A DNA stretch of 44,489 nucleotides, from assembly GCA_021300155.1 (NCBI GenBank), contig JAJTID010000044.1, positions 1 through 44,489 of the forward strand. The letters run 5' to 3'. How positions within the stretch are numbered: position 1 is the stretch's first letter; each line of letters starts with the position of its first letter. This DNA is from Pirellula sp. (GTDB lineage: Bacteria > Planctomycetota > Planctomycetia > Pirellulales > Pirellulaceae). A program made the position numbers and the translations under genes. The notes beneath the pieces are model-generated. The model saw only the letters and a program-made list of their open reading frames with translations, made no database searches and had not been told where the DNA came from. This document shows positions 18,602 to 27,335 of this stretch, piece after piece.

Positions 18602-20386
18602 CTACGGAACGGAAAGCAAAACCGATTGGTCGAGAGGATCGAGTCCTAAGCTGGCTTGGAGCGCAGCGATAGCAGCAAAGTATTCCCTCTCGGCCTCGTA
18701 GAGTTTTGCTTCTGCTTCTGTGACTTTGACCTCCTGTTGAAGCAATAACACCAAGTCAAAATCCCCCGCTGTCAGTGCGAGTTGGAAATAGCCTTGGACT
18801 TTGGTCGCTTCTTCTAGTAGCCCTCTGGCAGCAACAACATTTTGATAAGAGTACGCAACGTGGTTCCGGGACATCTGGATTTCATTGGCAATCTTGTTCC
18901 GTTGGAACTCAAGCTTTTGTTCTAACTGCGTTAACTTTGCCGTGGTGCTTTGAATCTTACCGAACGCTTTGTTTCGTTGTATTGGTACGTCGCCAACGAT
19001 GCCCGCTTCGATTTCGAGTTCCCCTTTGTCGTTTCTGGCTGAAATCCTCTGACCGACGTCCTGTGCCGCTTGAACGGTAAAGTCTACGTTTGGCAGTGTT
19101 TGGTTCCTCGCCAACTGAAGATCCCATCGAATCTCGCGGGACATCAAATCAATCAATTGTATTTCCGGTCTCGTGGTCAAAGCGCTCGAGAGATCTTGCT
19201 CGAGACTTTGGAAAGCAATCTCCAACGCTTCAGGAAAATCAGATGGCAACCAATCGGGTGATGCGAGCATCGGCTTGCCTGATTCATCCCGCAGGAAGAG
19301 CGAAAGCTTGATTCCTGCATCCAGAAACTTCATACGAGTATCATTCACCTTCATTTGACGGGAATAGATCTCTTGTTTGTTGAGCGATACCTTGAGCCTC
19401 GTTCCCGTGTTGTTTCGCAATTCGAGCTCAAACTGCTCGCCACGTTCAACTGCGATCTGAAGCAATCGTTCCTGCGCTTGGAGAACTTTCCCTTGCTCTA
19501 CCCACAACCAGTAAGCCAGAGCAGCATCTCGGGTCGCGACGAGAAGCTGAAACTGTACTTCGGGGCCAACGGCTTGTTGTCGGAGATTCGCTTGAAACAA
19601 TTCCACCCGTTGTGGATCAATGGCACGTCCTTGCAACAGGGGTTGAACGTAATTGGCTTTGAACTCACCAGCTTCGTTGGTTTCGCGTTCCTTGTACCAA
19701 GGTTCAATATTCCCTCGTCCGTTTCGATAACCGACACCGACATACCCACCGAACCATGTTTGGCGTGCCACTCCCAATCCGTTGCGGTAGGTTTCGTAGA
19801 ATCCTAGTGGCTGGTTTAAGGAGTAGTACTCGATCTTGGTATCGTAAGCCCCCCACGCAGATTGAATTTCTCCTCTTGCGACTCCAGCTTCCAACCGAGC
19901 GATTTCAATCAATGGAAAAGCCCGAAAGGTTGAGGCGATCACATCGTTCAACTGCAAAGCATTCGGATTGGTAGTCTCGTTCGGTCCGAGATTGGGCTCT
20001 AGAACCGGTGGCGAAACGGTCCCGTCCGCACGAGGCGGTTGTTTCAAACTCTCAGCCTCAGGTTGGTTCCTTGCTGTGTCGCGAAGATTGCTCTCCTTAC
20101 GGTCCTCAATCCGTTGCGTCTCGGCTTTATCCTTGTCTGCTCTTCGAAGCTCCCGGTTTAGACGATCACGAACAGAGTCTCGCTGCGTTTGCTGCAGACG
20201 ATCTGTCGGCTGAACATTAGGTAGCGTTGGATCTTGTGCTTTCGTAGTGCCCGACAGACATGCCCCGATCAGGATCACAAGCGTTTTGCAAACTACTTGA
20301 CCTTGGGCTTTTTGATTTCTTTCTCTTTCGACATCTCTTCGTCGGCATTTTCGCGAGCCGGGGGAAATCCGTTGAGTTGACGCCAT
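18602..20386 (-). CDS. TolC-family outer membrane efflux/secretion protein
   Basis: An outer-membrane channel of tripartite export systems. Two halves of helical barrel are visible: ASTFRAFPLIEIARLEAGVARGE, then ALTTRPEIQLIDLMSREI and the second-half QLARNQTLPNVDFTV, with long alpha-helical repeats at LEQKLEFQRNKIANEIQMS and the C-terminal EREYFAAIAALQASLGLD. The start is uncertain. The longest frame (ATG 20386) overlaps the HlyD-type gene by about 94 bp and begins with a very basic stretch. A GTG at 20278 would give a short signal sequence (ILIGACLSGTTKAQ) and avoid the overlap. Neither is preceded by a clear ribosome-binding site. It is the last gene of the ABC-HlyD-TolC operon. Confidence 0.88.
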   Translation of the reverse strand: MASTQRISPGSRKCRRRDVERERNQKAQGQVVCKTLVILIGACLSGTTKAQDPTLPNVQPTDRLQQTQRDSVRDRLNRELRRADKDKAETQRIEDRKESNLRDTARNQPEAESLKQPPRADGTVSPPVLEPNLGPNETTNPNALQLNDVIASTFRAFPLIEIARLEAGVARGEIQSAWGAYDTKIEYYSLNQPLGFYETYRNGLGVARQTWFGGYVGVGYRNGRGNIEPWYKERETNEAGEFKANYVQPLLQGRAIDPQRVELFQANLRQQAVGPEVQFQLLVATRDAALAYWLWVEQGKVLQAQERLLQIAVERGEQFELELRNNTGTRLKVSLNKQEIYSRQMKVNDTRMKFLDAGIKLSLFLRDESGKPMLASPDWLPSDFPEALEIAFQSLEQDLSSALTTRPEIQLIDLMSREIRWDLQLARNQTLPNVDFTVQAAQDVGQRISARNDKGELEIEAGIVGDVPIQRNKAFGKIQSTTAKLTQLEQKLEFQRNKIANEIQMSRNHVAYSYQNVVAARGLLEEATKVQGYFQLALTAGDFDLVLLLQQEVKVTEAEAKLYEAEREYFAAIAALQASLGLDPLDQSVLLSVP

Positions 20387-21708
20387 ATTTCGAAACCAAG
20401 TGGGACGCTATCCATTATGATCCAGGCATTAGCCCGAACCCCTTGTTTTAAGTATCGTCTATCAGGCCACCTTTCTTGGATTGGATCTGACGGATCTGGT
20501 CCAACAAATACCTTGAAATTCCCCTTTCCGTCGTCGGCGGGATTGATAGCAATTACAATGCCGCCGAATGTACCCCGAGCGGCGCTAGGCCATCCCACAA
20601 ACTGAATGGCTGGCCAACCATCGAATTGCAGACGAACTTTATCGCCGACCTTGATAAGAGGTTGATCCATACCACGGACACTTAACTCGACCCACAGGTA
20701 GTCCGTCTCGGGAATGATCTCGAATAATGGCTCGCCGATGTCGACGTTCTTTCCTACTTGGCCAAGGATTGATTGAACACTTCCGGTGTTAGGGCTTAGC
20801 ACTTGCGTTCGTTCGAGTTCACCTATCTTTACGATCACATCTTGTAACTCTTTGGAGGCTTCCGCAATCTTTCCTCGAAACTCTTGTACCTTTTGCTCGC
20901 TCTGATTGATCTTGATAGCGATTTCCCGACGTTTGCTATCGAGCAATTCTTCCTTGGCAACTTTCTCGTGAAATGCCTCTGATTCCGCTTCACGAGCCTT
21001 TTTCAAGTTGTTCGACTCAATCTCCTCTTCAGTTTTAGCTTGCATATACTCAAGTTCGGAAACGGTGATCCCTCTCAATGGCTGGATTGTCTGAACATTT
21101 ACTTGCGCTTGCTTCGCTTTGTTCTCTTGTGCATCGGTACTTGCTTCGGCTGACTTCCACTTGGCGTATGCACCCGCGATCTCGGATTGGGCAGATGTGA
21201 TCTGTTTATCCCCGGATTCAATACTATCTGTTACTTGAGTTCGTGCGAACGAAAGTTGAGACTCCAAATACGCAATTTTGTCCCGGACAGTCTTTTCTTG
21301 AAGCCGCGTTAACTCCAGTTGATCTTTGGCCAGCGTCTCAATCTCCATCAGCTTCTCGCCCTGCTCGACAAGCGATCCTTCCTGAAGTTGATCTTTCTGC
21401 CATTTGATCACTCCCTTCGCGGCACTCAAAAACACCTGTCTTCGCTCATTCGGGTTTCGCGCTGTTACCATTCCTTCGCATCGCGATGTTTGCTGCCATG
21501 GGACAAAGATCCCTGCAAAAACAAATAGCAACAACAAATAGAACGTGATGTTTGCAAGTGAGCGTGCAAACCAGCTCGAACGGACCAAATGCATTGCTGG
21601 AAAGTTTTCCGCAAGCATCTCCGAAGGGCGATAGCGGATCATTCGCTTTTTTGAGCGGATGGTGTGTTGCTGAGCTTGGTTCGGTTCCTGGTCTACGCGT
21701 GTTCGCAT
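20293..21708 (-). CDS. HlyD-type membrane fusion (periplasmic adaptor) protein
   Basis: Periplasmic adaptor that links an inner-membrane transporter to a TolC channel. A cytoplasmic N-terminus is followed by one TM segment (ANITFYLLLLFVFAGIFVPW), a first lipoyl half-motif (GVIKWQKDQLQEGSLVEQGE), a long coiled-coil hairpin (about residues 105-290), the second lipoyl half (SPNTGSVQSILGQVGKNVD) and a beta-barrel domain (VRGMDQPLIKVGDKVRLQF). The ATG at 21708 follows AAGGATTTGAGCTC, a usable ribosome-binding site, and lies 16 bp inside the upstream ABC gene; the open frame reaches 21735. Length (~471 aa) is normal for type I secretion adaptors. Confidence 0.9.
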   Translation of the reverse strand: MRTRVDQEPNQAQQHTIRSKKRMIRYRPSEMLAENFPAMHLVRSSWFARSLANITFYLLLLFVFAGIFVPWQQTSRCEGMVTARNPNERRQVFLSAAKGVIKWQKDQLQEGSLVEQGEKLMEIETLAKDQLELTRLQEKTVRDKIAYLESQLSFARTQVTDSIESGDKQITSAQSEIAGAYAKWKSAEASTDAQENKAKQAQVNVQTIQPLRGITVSELEYMQAKTEEEIESNNLKKAREAESEAFHEKVAKEELLDSKRREIAIKINQSEQKVQEFRGKIAEASKELQDVIVKIGELERTQVLSPNTGSVQSILGQVGKNVDIGEPLFEIIPETDYLWVELSVRGMDQPLIKVGDKVRLQFDGWPAIQFVGWPSAARGTFGGIVIAINPADDGKGNFKVFVGPDPSDPIQERWPDRRYLKQGVRANAWIIMDSVPLGFEIWRQLNGFPPARENADEEMSKEKEIKKPKVK

Positions 21709-23897
21709 GAGCTCAAATCCTTGTTTCCGTCGCACTGTTCAATAATGGTTGGATCGTGTGTTGCCACGATTAGTGTCCAGGGTTGTTTCTTATCACGTAA
21801 TCGATCCCAAATCTCGTTGCGCATCCGTCCCGGCAAAGCGTCGAGAACTCCATCGATCAGCAGCAATCGAGGGGTCGACACAATCGCCCTCGCGATCATC
21901 AATCGAGCCATTTGTGAAGGCTCGAGCGGATACCCATCGCTTTGAAGTGAAGTTTCCAAGCCGTTCGGGAGCGTTAGCACTTCGTCCCAAAGGCCTGCTG
22001 TGATTAAAGCCTCGCGAACATCCGATGACGAAACAGTCAAACGATTCAGAGAAATGTTTTCCTGTAACGTTCCGTGGAAAATCTCGGTCTGCGATGCGAT
22101 CGCAACCATAGAGCCTTCGGAGAATCGATTGACCTCGCGTGAATCGACGCCTCCGATTTCAATGAGCCCATGGGCTGGTGCGTCCAGTCCACACAAACAT
22201 TCCATCAACTGAGGCCGTCCGCAATCGCCGTCGCCATAAACTGCAAATCGGGATCCGCTTTCAATCTTGATGTTGCCAAACTTCATCAATTTATGACCGC
22301 TCGATTGGACTCCCAGATCCTCCATTCGAACCTCGACCGGCCCGGTGCCAGCATCGAGCGTTCGCGAAGGTGGAAGGGTTGGTAGATCGATCAAGTGCCC
22401 GACTTTATCCGTGGAAGCCATCAGGTCATAAAACGACTCCAACGATTTGCCGATTTTTGCAAAGGCACCCACGACGATGGCGATAACGGAAACGCTCGCC
22501 ACCAATTGGCCAATGGTCAATGTGTTGGAAAGCACCAACCATAGCCCGAGCGCCAAGATCGCGGTGATCGAAAAGGAATAAAGCAGTAACGAAAACAGAG
22601 TTTGCCGCATCAACACCAAGAAGTGCTTTCGCCTCGCGGCCAGATACTCGACGGTCAATCGATTGGCCCGGTCGACTACCAATTCTCTGCCACCGTGAAC
22701 TTGGAATGCCAACGGATTGCCAATCACATCTTGAAGCCAGTGGGCGATACGATACTTGACCAAGGATTCCTCAATTGCAGTCCGAACCGCATTCCTTCCC
22801 AAAATCAATAGAAATAAGGTCATGCACATAATCAAGACAATGTCGAACGCTAATAGGAACGGACTGTAAATGGCGAGCAGCAACAATCCTGTCAACGTTT
22901 GAATGATCAGCGACAAACCTTCGACGAGAAGGGTGGCTGTCGCTTTCTGCATGGTCATCACATCGAAGAATCGATTAGCCATCTCAGGACCATAGATGCC
23001 TCGCATCGACGATCGTTCCAATCGAGGCAATCGCTCCGATAAATCGCCAACAATGCGAACAAACATGCGCCTTTGCAAAATTTCAACAATGAAGAACTGT
23101 AACCCCTTGATCACAGCCGAAAGAGACAGTAACCCAAAGAGCAAGATGGCCAGCCAAATGAGCGGTTGGGTCAAGCTGGTGAAACCGATGGTCGTCACCA
23201 TCTGTTCGATAGCCAGTGGCGTCGATAACTCGAGAACAGCGACCACGAATCCGAATATCACGAGGGACCAAATATCTCGTGTGTCCGCCTTTAGAAACTC
23301 TATCATCCGCCTAAGCGGTGATAAATGCTCGTGCGCATGATCGTCATGATCATGATTATGGTCGTGATTGCCAGCCACACGGTTCGAGTCTGAATGTGAA
23401 ACGTGCTCTTGATGGGATGAAGCTGCGGTTGCGCATGTCAACGAGGGTTCTGCGACAAAGCAAAACGCGTTTTCTCGCTTCATCTGCCGGATGAGTTGCA
23501 GTCGCGTTAATGACTCGGAAGTATTTCCGCTCGCCTGAATGGTCGTGGCATCTATTTTACCGAAGGAAATGTCGGAGTAGAGGACCGCTCGATCACCATC
23601 CATGCGGGACCTCATCGCAATGACAGCAAACCCCTCCAACACGAGTTCCCAAGCGTCGGTACCTCCCAGCTCGATCGGCGCCACTCGTATCCCTATCCCC
23701 TGCGCCGCCCGCATCATCACCAGCGTGATGGAATCCTCAGTCTGTTCCTGCAGGTCGCTCAAAGAATCCGACAGAGATTGTTGTAATCGCCCAGCCTCAA
23801 CGGAAATATCCAGACGGACTGCTAGCTCGCTCAACGTAGATCGAAGCAACTCAAGCAATTGACCGTTCGACCTGCCATCAGTAGCCGGCTTTTGCAT
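21693..23897 (-). CDS. ABC transporter, fused TM and nucleotide-binding domains, NBD apparently degenerate
   Basis: A 734-residue half-transporter of the type I secretion/bacteriocin-export layout. The first ~160 residues resemble a peptidase-like (C39-like) accessory domain (GIGIRVAPIELGGTDAWELV). A His-rich segment (about residues 174-190) precedes a six-helix TM domain beginning LVIFGFVVAVLELSTPLAIE. The C-terminal ATPase domain has the right architecture, but the Walker A reads GDGDCGRP (residues 555-562), with Arg561 for Lys and Pro for Ser/Thr. The LSGGQ position reads EPSQM, and Walker B is LLIDGVLD with Gly683 for the catalytic Glu. The H-loop VATHDPT is kept. It is the first gene of an operon with HlyD- and TolC-type genes. 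The ATG follows TTAGGAGTTTTT, a good ribosome-binding site. Confidence 0.93.
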   Translation of the reverse strand: MQKPATDGRSNGQLLELLRSTLSELAVRLDISVEAGRLQQSLSDSLSDLQEQTEDSITLVMMRAAQGIGIRVAPIELGGTDAWELVLEGFAVIAMRSRMDGDRAVLYSDISFGKIDATTIQASGNTSESLTRLQLIRQMKRENAFCFVAEPSLTCATAASSHQEHVSHSDSNRVAGNHDHNHDHDDHAHEHLSPLRRMIEFLKADTRDIWSLVIFGFVVAVLELSTPLAIEQMVTTIGFTSLTQPLIWLAILLFGLLSLSAVIKGLQFFIVEILQRRMFVRIVGDLSERLPRLERSSMRGIYGPEMANRFFDVMTMQKATATLLVEGLSLIIQTLTGLLLLAIYSPFLLAFDIVLIMCMTLFLLILGRNAVRTAIEESLVKYRIAHWLQDVIGNPLAFQVHGGRELVVDRANRLTVEYLAARRKHFLVLMRQTLFSLLLYSFSITAILALGLWLVLSNTLTIGQLVASVSVIAIVVGAFAKIGKSLESFYDLMASTDKVGHLIDLPTLPPSRTLDAGTGPVEVRMEDLGVQSSGHKLMKFGNIKIESGSRFAVYGDGDCGRPQLMECLCGLDAPAHGLIEIGGVDSREVNRFSEGSMVAIASQTEIFHGTLQENISLNRLTVSSSDVREALITAGLWDEVLTLPNGLETSLQSDGYPLEPSQMARLMIARAIVSTPRLLLIDGVLDALPGRMRNEIWDRLRDKKQPWTLIVATHDPTIIEQCDGNKDLSSCEHA

Positions 23898-24403
23898 AAA
23901 AACTCCTAATAAATCACCTTACTCAACGGTGCCAAAACTTAGGGGACCGCACATTATTAGCCCATCAACTATATCGCAAAGTGCATTTTTCGCATCCATT
24001 GCTGCGATAATTCAATCGATTGATCGCGTTTTCTCAAACGTTGGACTAAACGTAGGTCTATTGCGGTTCTTCCCTAACGCTGGGACTTCACCTCCTACCT
24101 TTTACTTTCACGACGGGAGTGATTCTCGTCCTGCTAGTAGGATTTTTTATTGCTGTTCGCCATTACAGCTATCATTGCCCTTACAAATAGTTTTTCCATC
24201 GGCACGACCTTACGGATTAATGAGGATCGGTGCTTCATTTTCAAAAGAGCAAGGTTCGCATGCATTTTGATTCGTTTCCGCTTGCAGGAATTGCTGTTGG
24301 CCTGGAAACTTCGATGTCTCGCGGTTTTGAAAACGTCCGCGACTGTTGGCTAAACGTGAATACATCGTTTGGCCTTTCACATAATTAGAAGCTGAGGAAT
24401 TCC
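23898..24403. promoter_or_regulatory. 506-bp divergent intergenic region
   Basis: This region separates the minus-strand exporter operon from the plus-strand glutamine-synthetase-like/OleC operon and must hold both promoters. The ribosome-binding sites are visible at its two ends (AGGAG on the minus strand near 23903-23908; GAGGAA near 24393-24398). I see no convincing -35/-10 pair, tRNA or riboswitch, and the 113-codon plus-strand ORF at 23929-24270 has no recognisable features. Confidence 0.5.
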
Positions 24404-25558
24404 GTGAAACCAAAGGCAGTGCTAGCGTATTGTCGCGAGAAAGGGATTCGCGCGTTCGACCTGCGGTATTGCGACCTGGACGGAAACTGGCGACAAGTCA
24501 CTTTGCCAGTCACGGGACTGAATGATAGTTCTTTCGAAGAAGGCTTTGGACAAGAGATTGTTCTTCATCCGAAGTCATCGACCAGTTCTTTTGCCATACT
24601 GATGCCAAACAGTCATGCGAACTATTTGGATCCACTCACACTACACCCGACACTCGTGCTCGTGTCGACGATTCAGGACAATTATCAACTTCAAGAAAGT
24701 CCGTTCGACTCGCGGTTTGTTGCCCAGCAGTCGCTTCGCTATCTCCAGGCGACCGGAATTGCTGACGATGTTCACGTTCGAAATACACTTCGGTTCGGAC
24801 GGATGAAGCACGAAGCTCCTAGGGTAGTGCATTCTGATGTAACCGACGATCAATTCGTTTTGCGCTGCGAACTCATGGATAAAGCGATTGACGCCGGGAT
24901 TAACGTGGATCGACACTACAGTACGGATCATAGCGTGTCGGATATCGTTTTGCGATCCACGAGTCTAATTGAATCGGGCGATGATGTGATGATGATGCGC
25001 TACCTCATTCAACAGATGACATCAAACCAATGGACGACAAACGGTTATTGGGCGACTAGCCAATGGAACATGATGCGAAATGAGGAACCATTGTTTCCTG
25101 GGACCGCTCATCGTGGACTCAGCGACACGGGGATCCACGCGCAAGCGGGAATTGTTCGACATGCATCTGTTCTCGCGGCAATAGCACTCTTGCCGAAACT
25201 TGCAACGGATTCAGTGGAGTACCCGTTCGCGGCTGACAACAATCCAGAGAATTCGGCGTCTATAACACGGGCAATCAACGACGCCTCATCACCTCGCACG
25301 ATGACCGTCGAGCTACGCGGCATTCCAGTAGAGGCGAATCATTACTTGGCACATGCTGCAACCGTGATGGCGATGATCGACGGGATTCAGAACAAGTGGA
25401 TGCCCTCGAAGCACACCGAGAATCCGGATCGGATCTACACCGAATCGAAAGTATTGGCGGCCTGCTTTAACGACGACTGGGATTTTCTCAATCGAGGCGA
25501 TGTATTCCGAGAGGAACTGATCGAGTTCATCCGCGATCAACTCCATTGCAAACCATGA
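24404..25558 (+). CDS. Glutamine synthetase-like protein lacking catalytic residues
   Basis: A 384-residue protein aligned by eye with type I glutamine synthetase over its whole length. The beta-grasp domain is represented by IRAFDLRYCDLDGNWRQVTL and FEEGFGQEIV, the linker by SLRYLQATGIADDV, and the catalytic domain by MMRYLIQQMTSNQW, AGIVRHASVLAAIALLP, ENSASITRA and the C-terminal ATVMAMIDGIQNKWMP. The metal-binding E-x-E after TGIAD is replaced (RNTLRF), the HHHE...NE segment reads RHYSTDHSVSD, and no GSGMH block is present. Only the Glu in MTVELRG matches a known ligand position. Ligase activity is therefore unlikely, and a regulatory or scaffold role is possible. The GTG start is preceded by GAGGAA. 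The stop overlaps the next start by 4 bp. Confidence 0.88.
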   Translation: MKPKAVLAYCREKGIRAFDLRYCDLDGNWRQVTLPVTGLNDSSFEEGFGQEIVLHPKSSTSSFAILMPNSHANYLDPLTLHPTLVLVSTIQDNYQLQESPFDSRFVAQQSLRYLQATGIADDVHVRNTLRFGRMKHEAPRVVHSDVTDDQFVLRCELMDKAIDAGINVDRHYSTDHSVSDIVLRSTSLIESGDDVMMMRYLIQQMTSNQWTTNGYWATSQWNMMRNEEPLFPGTAHRGLSDTGIHAQAGIVRHASVLAAIALLPKLATDSVEYPFAADNNPENSASITRAINDASSPRTMTVELRGIPVEANHYLAHAATVMAMIDGIQNKWMPSKHTENPDRIYTESKVLAACFNDDWDFLNRGDVFREELIEFIRDQLHCKP

Positions 25559-27201
25559 ATGTTGCCAAGCGTTTGGGTGAACAATCGCTCAAGAACCCAA
25601 ATCAATTAGCGATTGTGTCTCCATCGGGTTCGCATCGACAAAAGACGAATCGTTCTTACGTTTCCATCTCGATGTCGGACCTGGACAGTCGCTCGTCCGC
25701 GATCGCTGCGGGATTGCAGTCGATGGGAATCGGCCCAGGCAAACGCATTGGGCTTCTCGTTCGATTTGGTGAAGACTTTATTACGCTAGTCTTTGCGATG
25801 CTCAAGACGGGTGCGACGATGATCTTGATCGATCCAGGCATGGGTCGAAAGAACATCCTCCAATGTTTGGAAGCAACGAATCCCGATGGATTTATTGCGA
25901 TTCCCATAGCGCACGCGATTGTCCGTATGTTGTCATCTCGATTTCCGAATGCGAAGCTCAATGTACTCGCGGGGCGTTGGCTTCCGGGCTTGCCGAGCAT
26001 CACACTGAGCCAATTGGAGAAATCCTCTCCCAAAGATTACCGCGATCCGATTCACGATTGGGAAGCGGAGTCCGCGATCATCTTCACCACTGGTAGCACT
26101 GGGCCTCCGAAGGGAGTCCTCTACACGCACAAGACATTTCATTCGCAAATCGATTTGATCGCCTCTCGATATGGGATTTTGTCTGGCGGAGTCGACTTGA
26201 GTTGCTTCCCGTTATTTGGATTATTCAATGCGGTCATGGGAACAACGACCATTCTTCCGGACATGGATCCAACTCGACCAGCGGATGTGGATCCCCCTCG
26301 ACTACTGGATGCGATCGAACAATGGCAAATCGGCCAATCCTTTGGTTCACCCGCGTTGTGGACTCGCATGGGGAACTACTGCCAACAGACAGGCCGTTCG
26401 ATGCACACCCTAAAGCGAGTGCTTTCTGCGGGTGCTCCAGTGCCACCCAGAGTTCTTCAGTGTATTCGATCCGTCATCCATCCGGACGGAACGATGTACA
26501 CGCCCTATGGTGCCACCGAGGCTTTGCCGATCGCATCGATCGAATCACGCGATGTTTTGGGGGAAACTGCGGCCAAGACCGCCAATGGGGCTGGCACGTG
26601 TGTTGGCTCTCGGTTCCCCAGTATGGAATGGCGAGTTATTCGTATCACGGACGCTGCCATGCATACGATGCAGGAAACAGAATTGTTGCCGATAGGCGAA
26701 ATTGGCGAACTTGTCGTGTCTGGCCCCGTTGTTTCGACACGTTATGTCACTCGACTCGATCAGAATGCGATTCACAAGCTCTCGGACGATGACCGCGTTT
26801 GGCATCGGATGGGAGATGTGGGATATCTCGACTCGCAAGATCGATTCTGGTTCTGCGGACGCAAATCCCATCGCGTGACTACCGCCCATGGAACGCTCCA
26901 TACGGAACAAGTCGAAGCGATTGTGAACTCTCATCCATGCATCTATCGTTCCTCATTAGTCGGCACGGGACATTCGCCGAATCAGAAACCGTTGGTCATT
27001 CTGGAGCCTTGGCAGAAAAGCTCGACGCCAATGCAACTTGAGAAAGAGATTGCTGATAAGCTGAAAAACTACGAGTTGACGAAAAACATCGCCGACACGG
27101 TCGTCTATCCTAAGAAACTTCCGACAGACATTCGTCACAACTCCAAAATATTTCGCGAGCAGCTCACTAGCTGGGCGAATGAACATCGAGCCGAACGTTG
27201 A
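25555..27201 (+). CDS. oleC: OleC-type beta-lactone synthetase/fatty acid adenylating enzyme
   Basis: An ANL-superfamily adenylating enzyme, 548 aa. The A3 phosphate-binding loop is IIFTTGSTGPPKGVLYTH (about 175-192), the A5 motif is YTPYGATEALP, and A7/A8 are MGDVGYLDSQDRFWFCGR. The C-terminal A10 region RHNSKIFREQL carries the catalytic Lys. LIDPGMGRKN, TTILPDMDPTRPADVDPP and the RHNxKIFRE end are features I associate with OleC, which activates a beta-hydroxy acid and closes a beta-lactone on the way to long-chain olefins. A related acyl-CoA or acyl-AMP ligase is the alternative. The ATG at 25555 overlaps the preceding stop (ATGA), so translation is probably coupled. No oleA, oleB or oleD is in the window. 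Confidence 0.9.
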   Translation: MNVAKRLGEQSLKNPNQLAIVSPSGSHRQKTNRSYVSISMSDLDSRSSAIAAGLQSMGIGPGKRIGLLVRFGEDFITLVFAMLKTGATMILIDPGMGRKNILQCLEATNPDGFIAIPIAHAIVRMLSSRFPNAKLNVLAGRWLPGLPSITLSQLEKSSPKDYRDPIHDWEAESAIIFTTGSTGPPKGVLYTHKTFHSQIDLIASRYGILSGGVDLSCFPLFGLFNAVMGTTTILPDMDPTRPADVDPPRLLDAIEQWQIGQSFGSPALWTRMGNYCQQTGRSMHTLKRVLSAGAPVPPRVLQCIRSVIHPDGTMYTPYGATEALPIASIESRDVLGETAAKTANGAGTCVGSRFPSMEWRVIRITDAAMHTMQETELLPIGEIGELVVSGPVVSTRYVTRLDQNAIHKLSDDDRVWHRMGDVGYLDSQDRFWFCGRKSHRVTTAHGTLHTEQVEAIVNSHPCIYRSSLVGTGHSPNQKPLVILEPWQKSSTPMQLEKEIADKLKNYELTKNIADTVVYPKKLPTDIRHNSKIFREQLTSWANEHRAER

Positions 27202-27335
27202 TGGGACTCATGTTAGTCTCGGCCATCGCGATCGTCGCGGGAATGATCTTCACTGGTCGCAATTTCGAAGGGATCGTCGCTGATGGCTTGATTCACTTCG
27301 GACTTGGTTTAGCGACCGCTGAACTATCCATTTAG
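27201..27335 (+). CDS. 44-residue putative membrane peptide
   Basis: The stop codon of the OleC-type gene shares its last base with an ATG (TGATG), opening a 44-codon frame: a hydrophobic N-terminal segment (MGLMLVSAIAIVAGMIF), then TGRNFEG and a second hydrophobic part (LIHFGLGLATAEL), ending TAG at 27333. The stop-start overlap suggests translational coupling and one or two short membrane helices. It could be a genuine small protein or the remaining start of a truncated membrane protein; no continuation in another frame was found. Confidence 0.4.
   Translation: MGLMLVSAIAIVAGMIFTGRNFEGIVADGLIHFGLGLATAELSI

Noticed and set aside
23929-24270. 113-codon plus-strand ORF in the divergent promoter region
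   Set aside because: Composition is unlike neighbouring proteins, no ribosome-binding site, and it would fill the promoter region of two operons.
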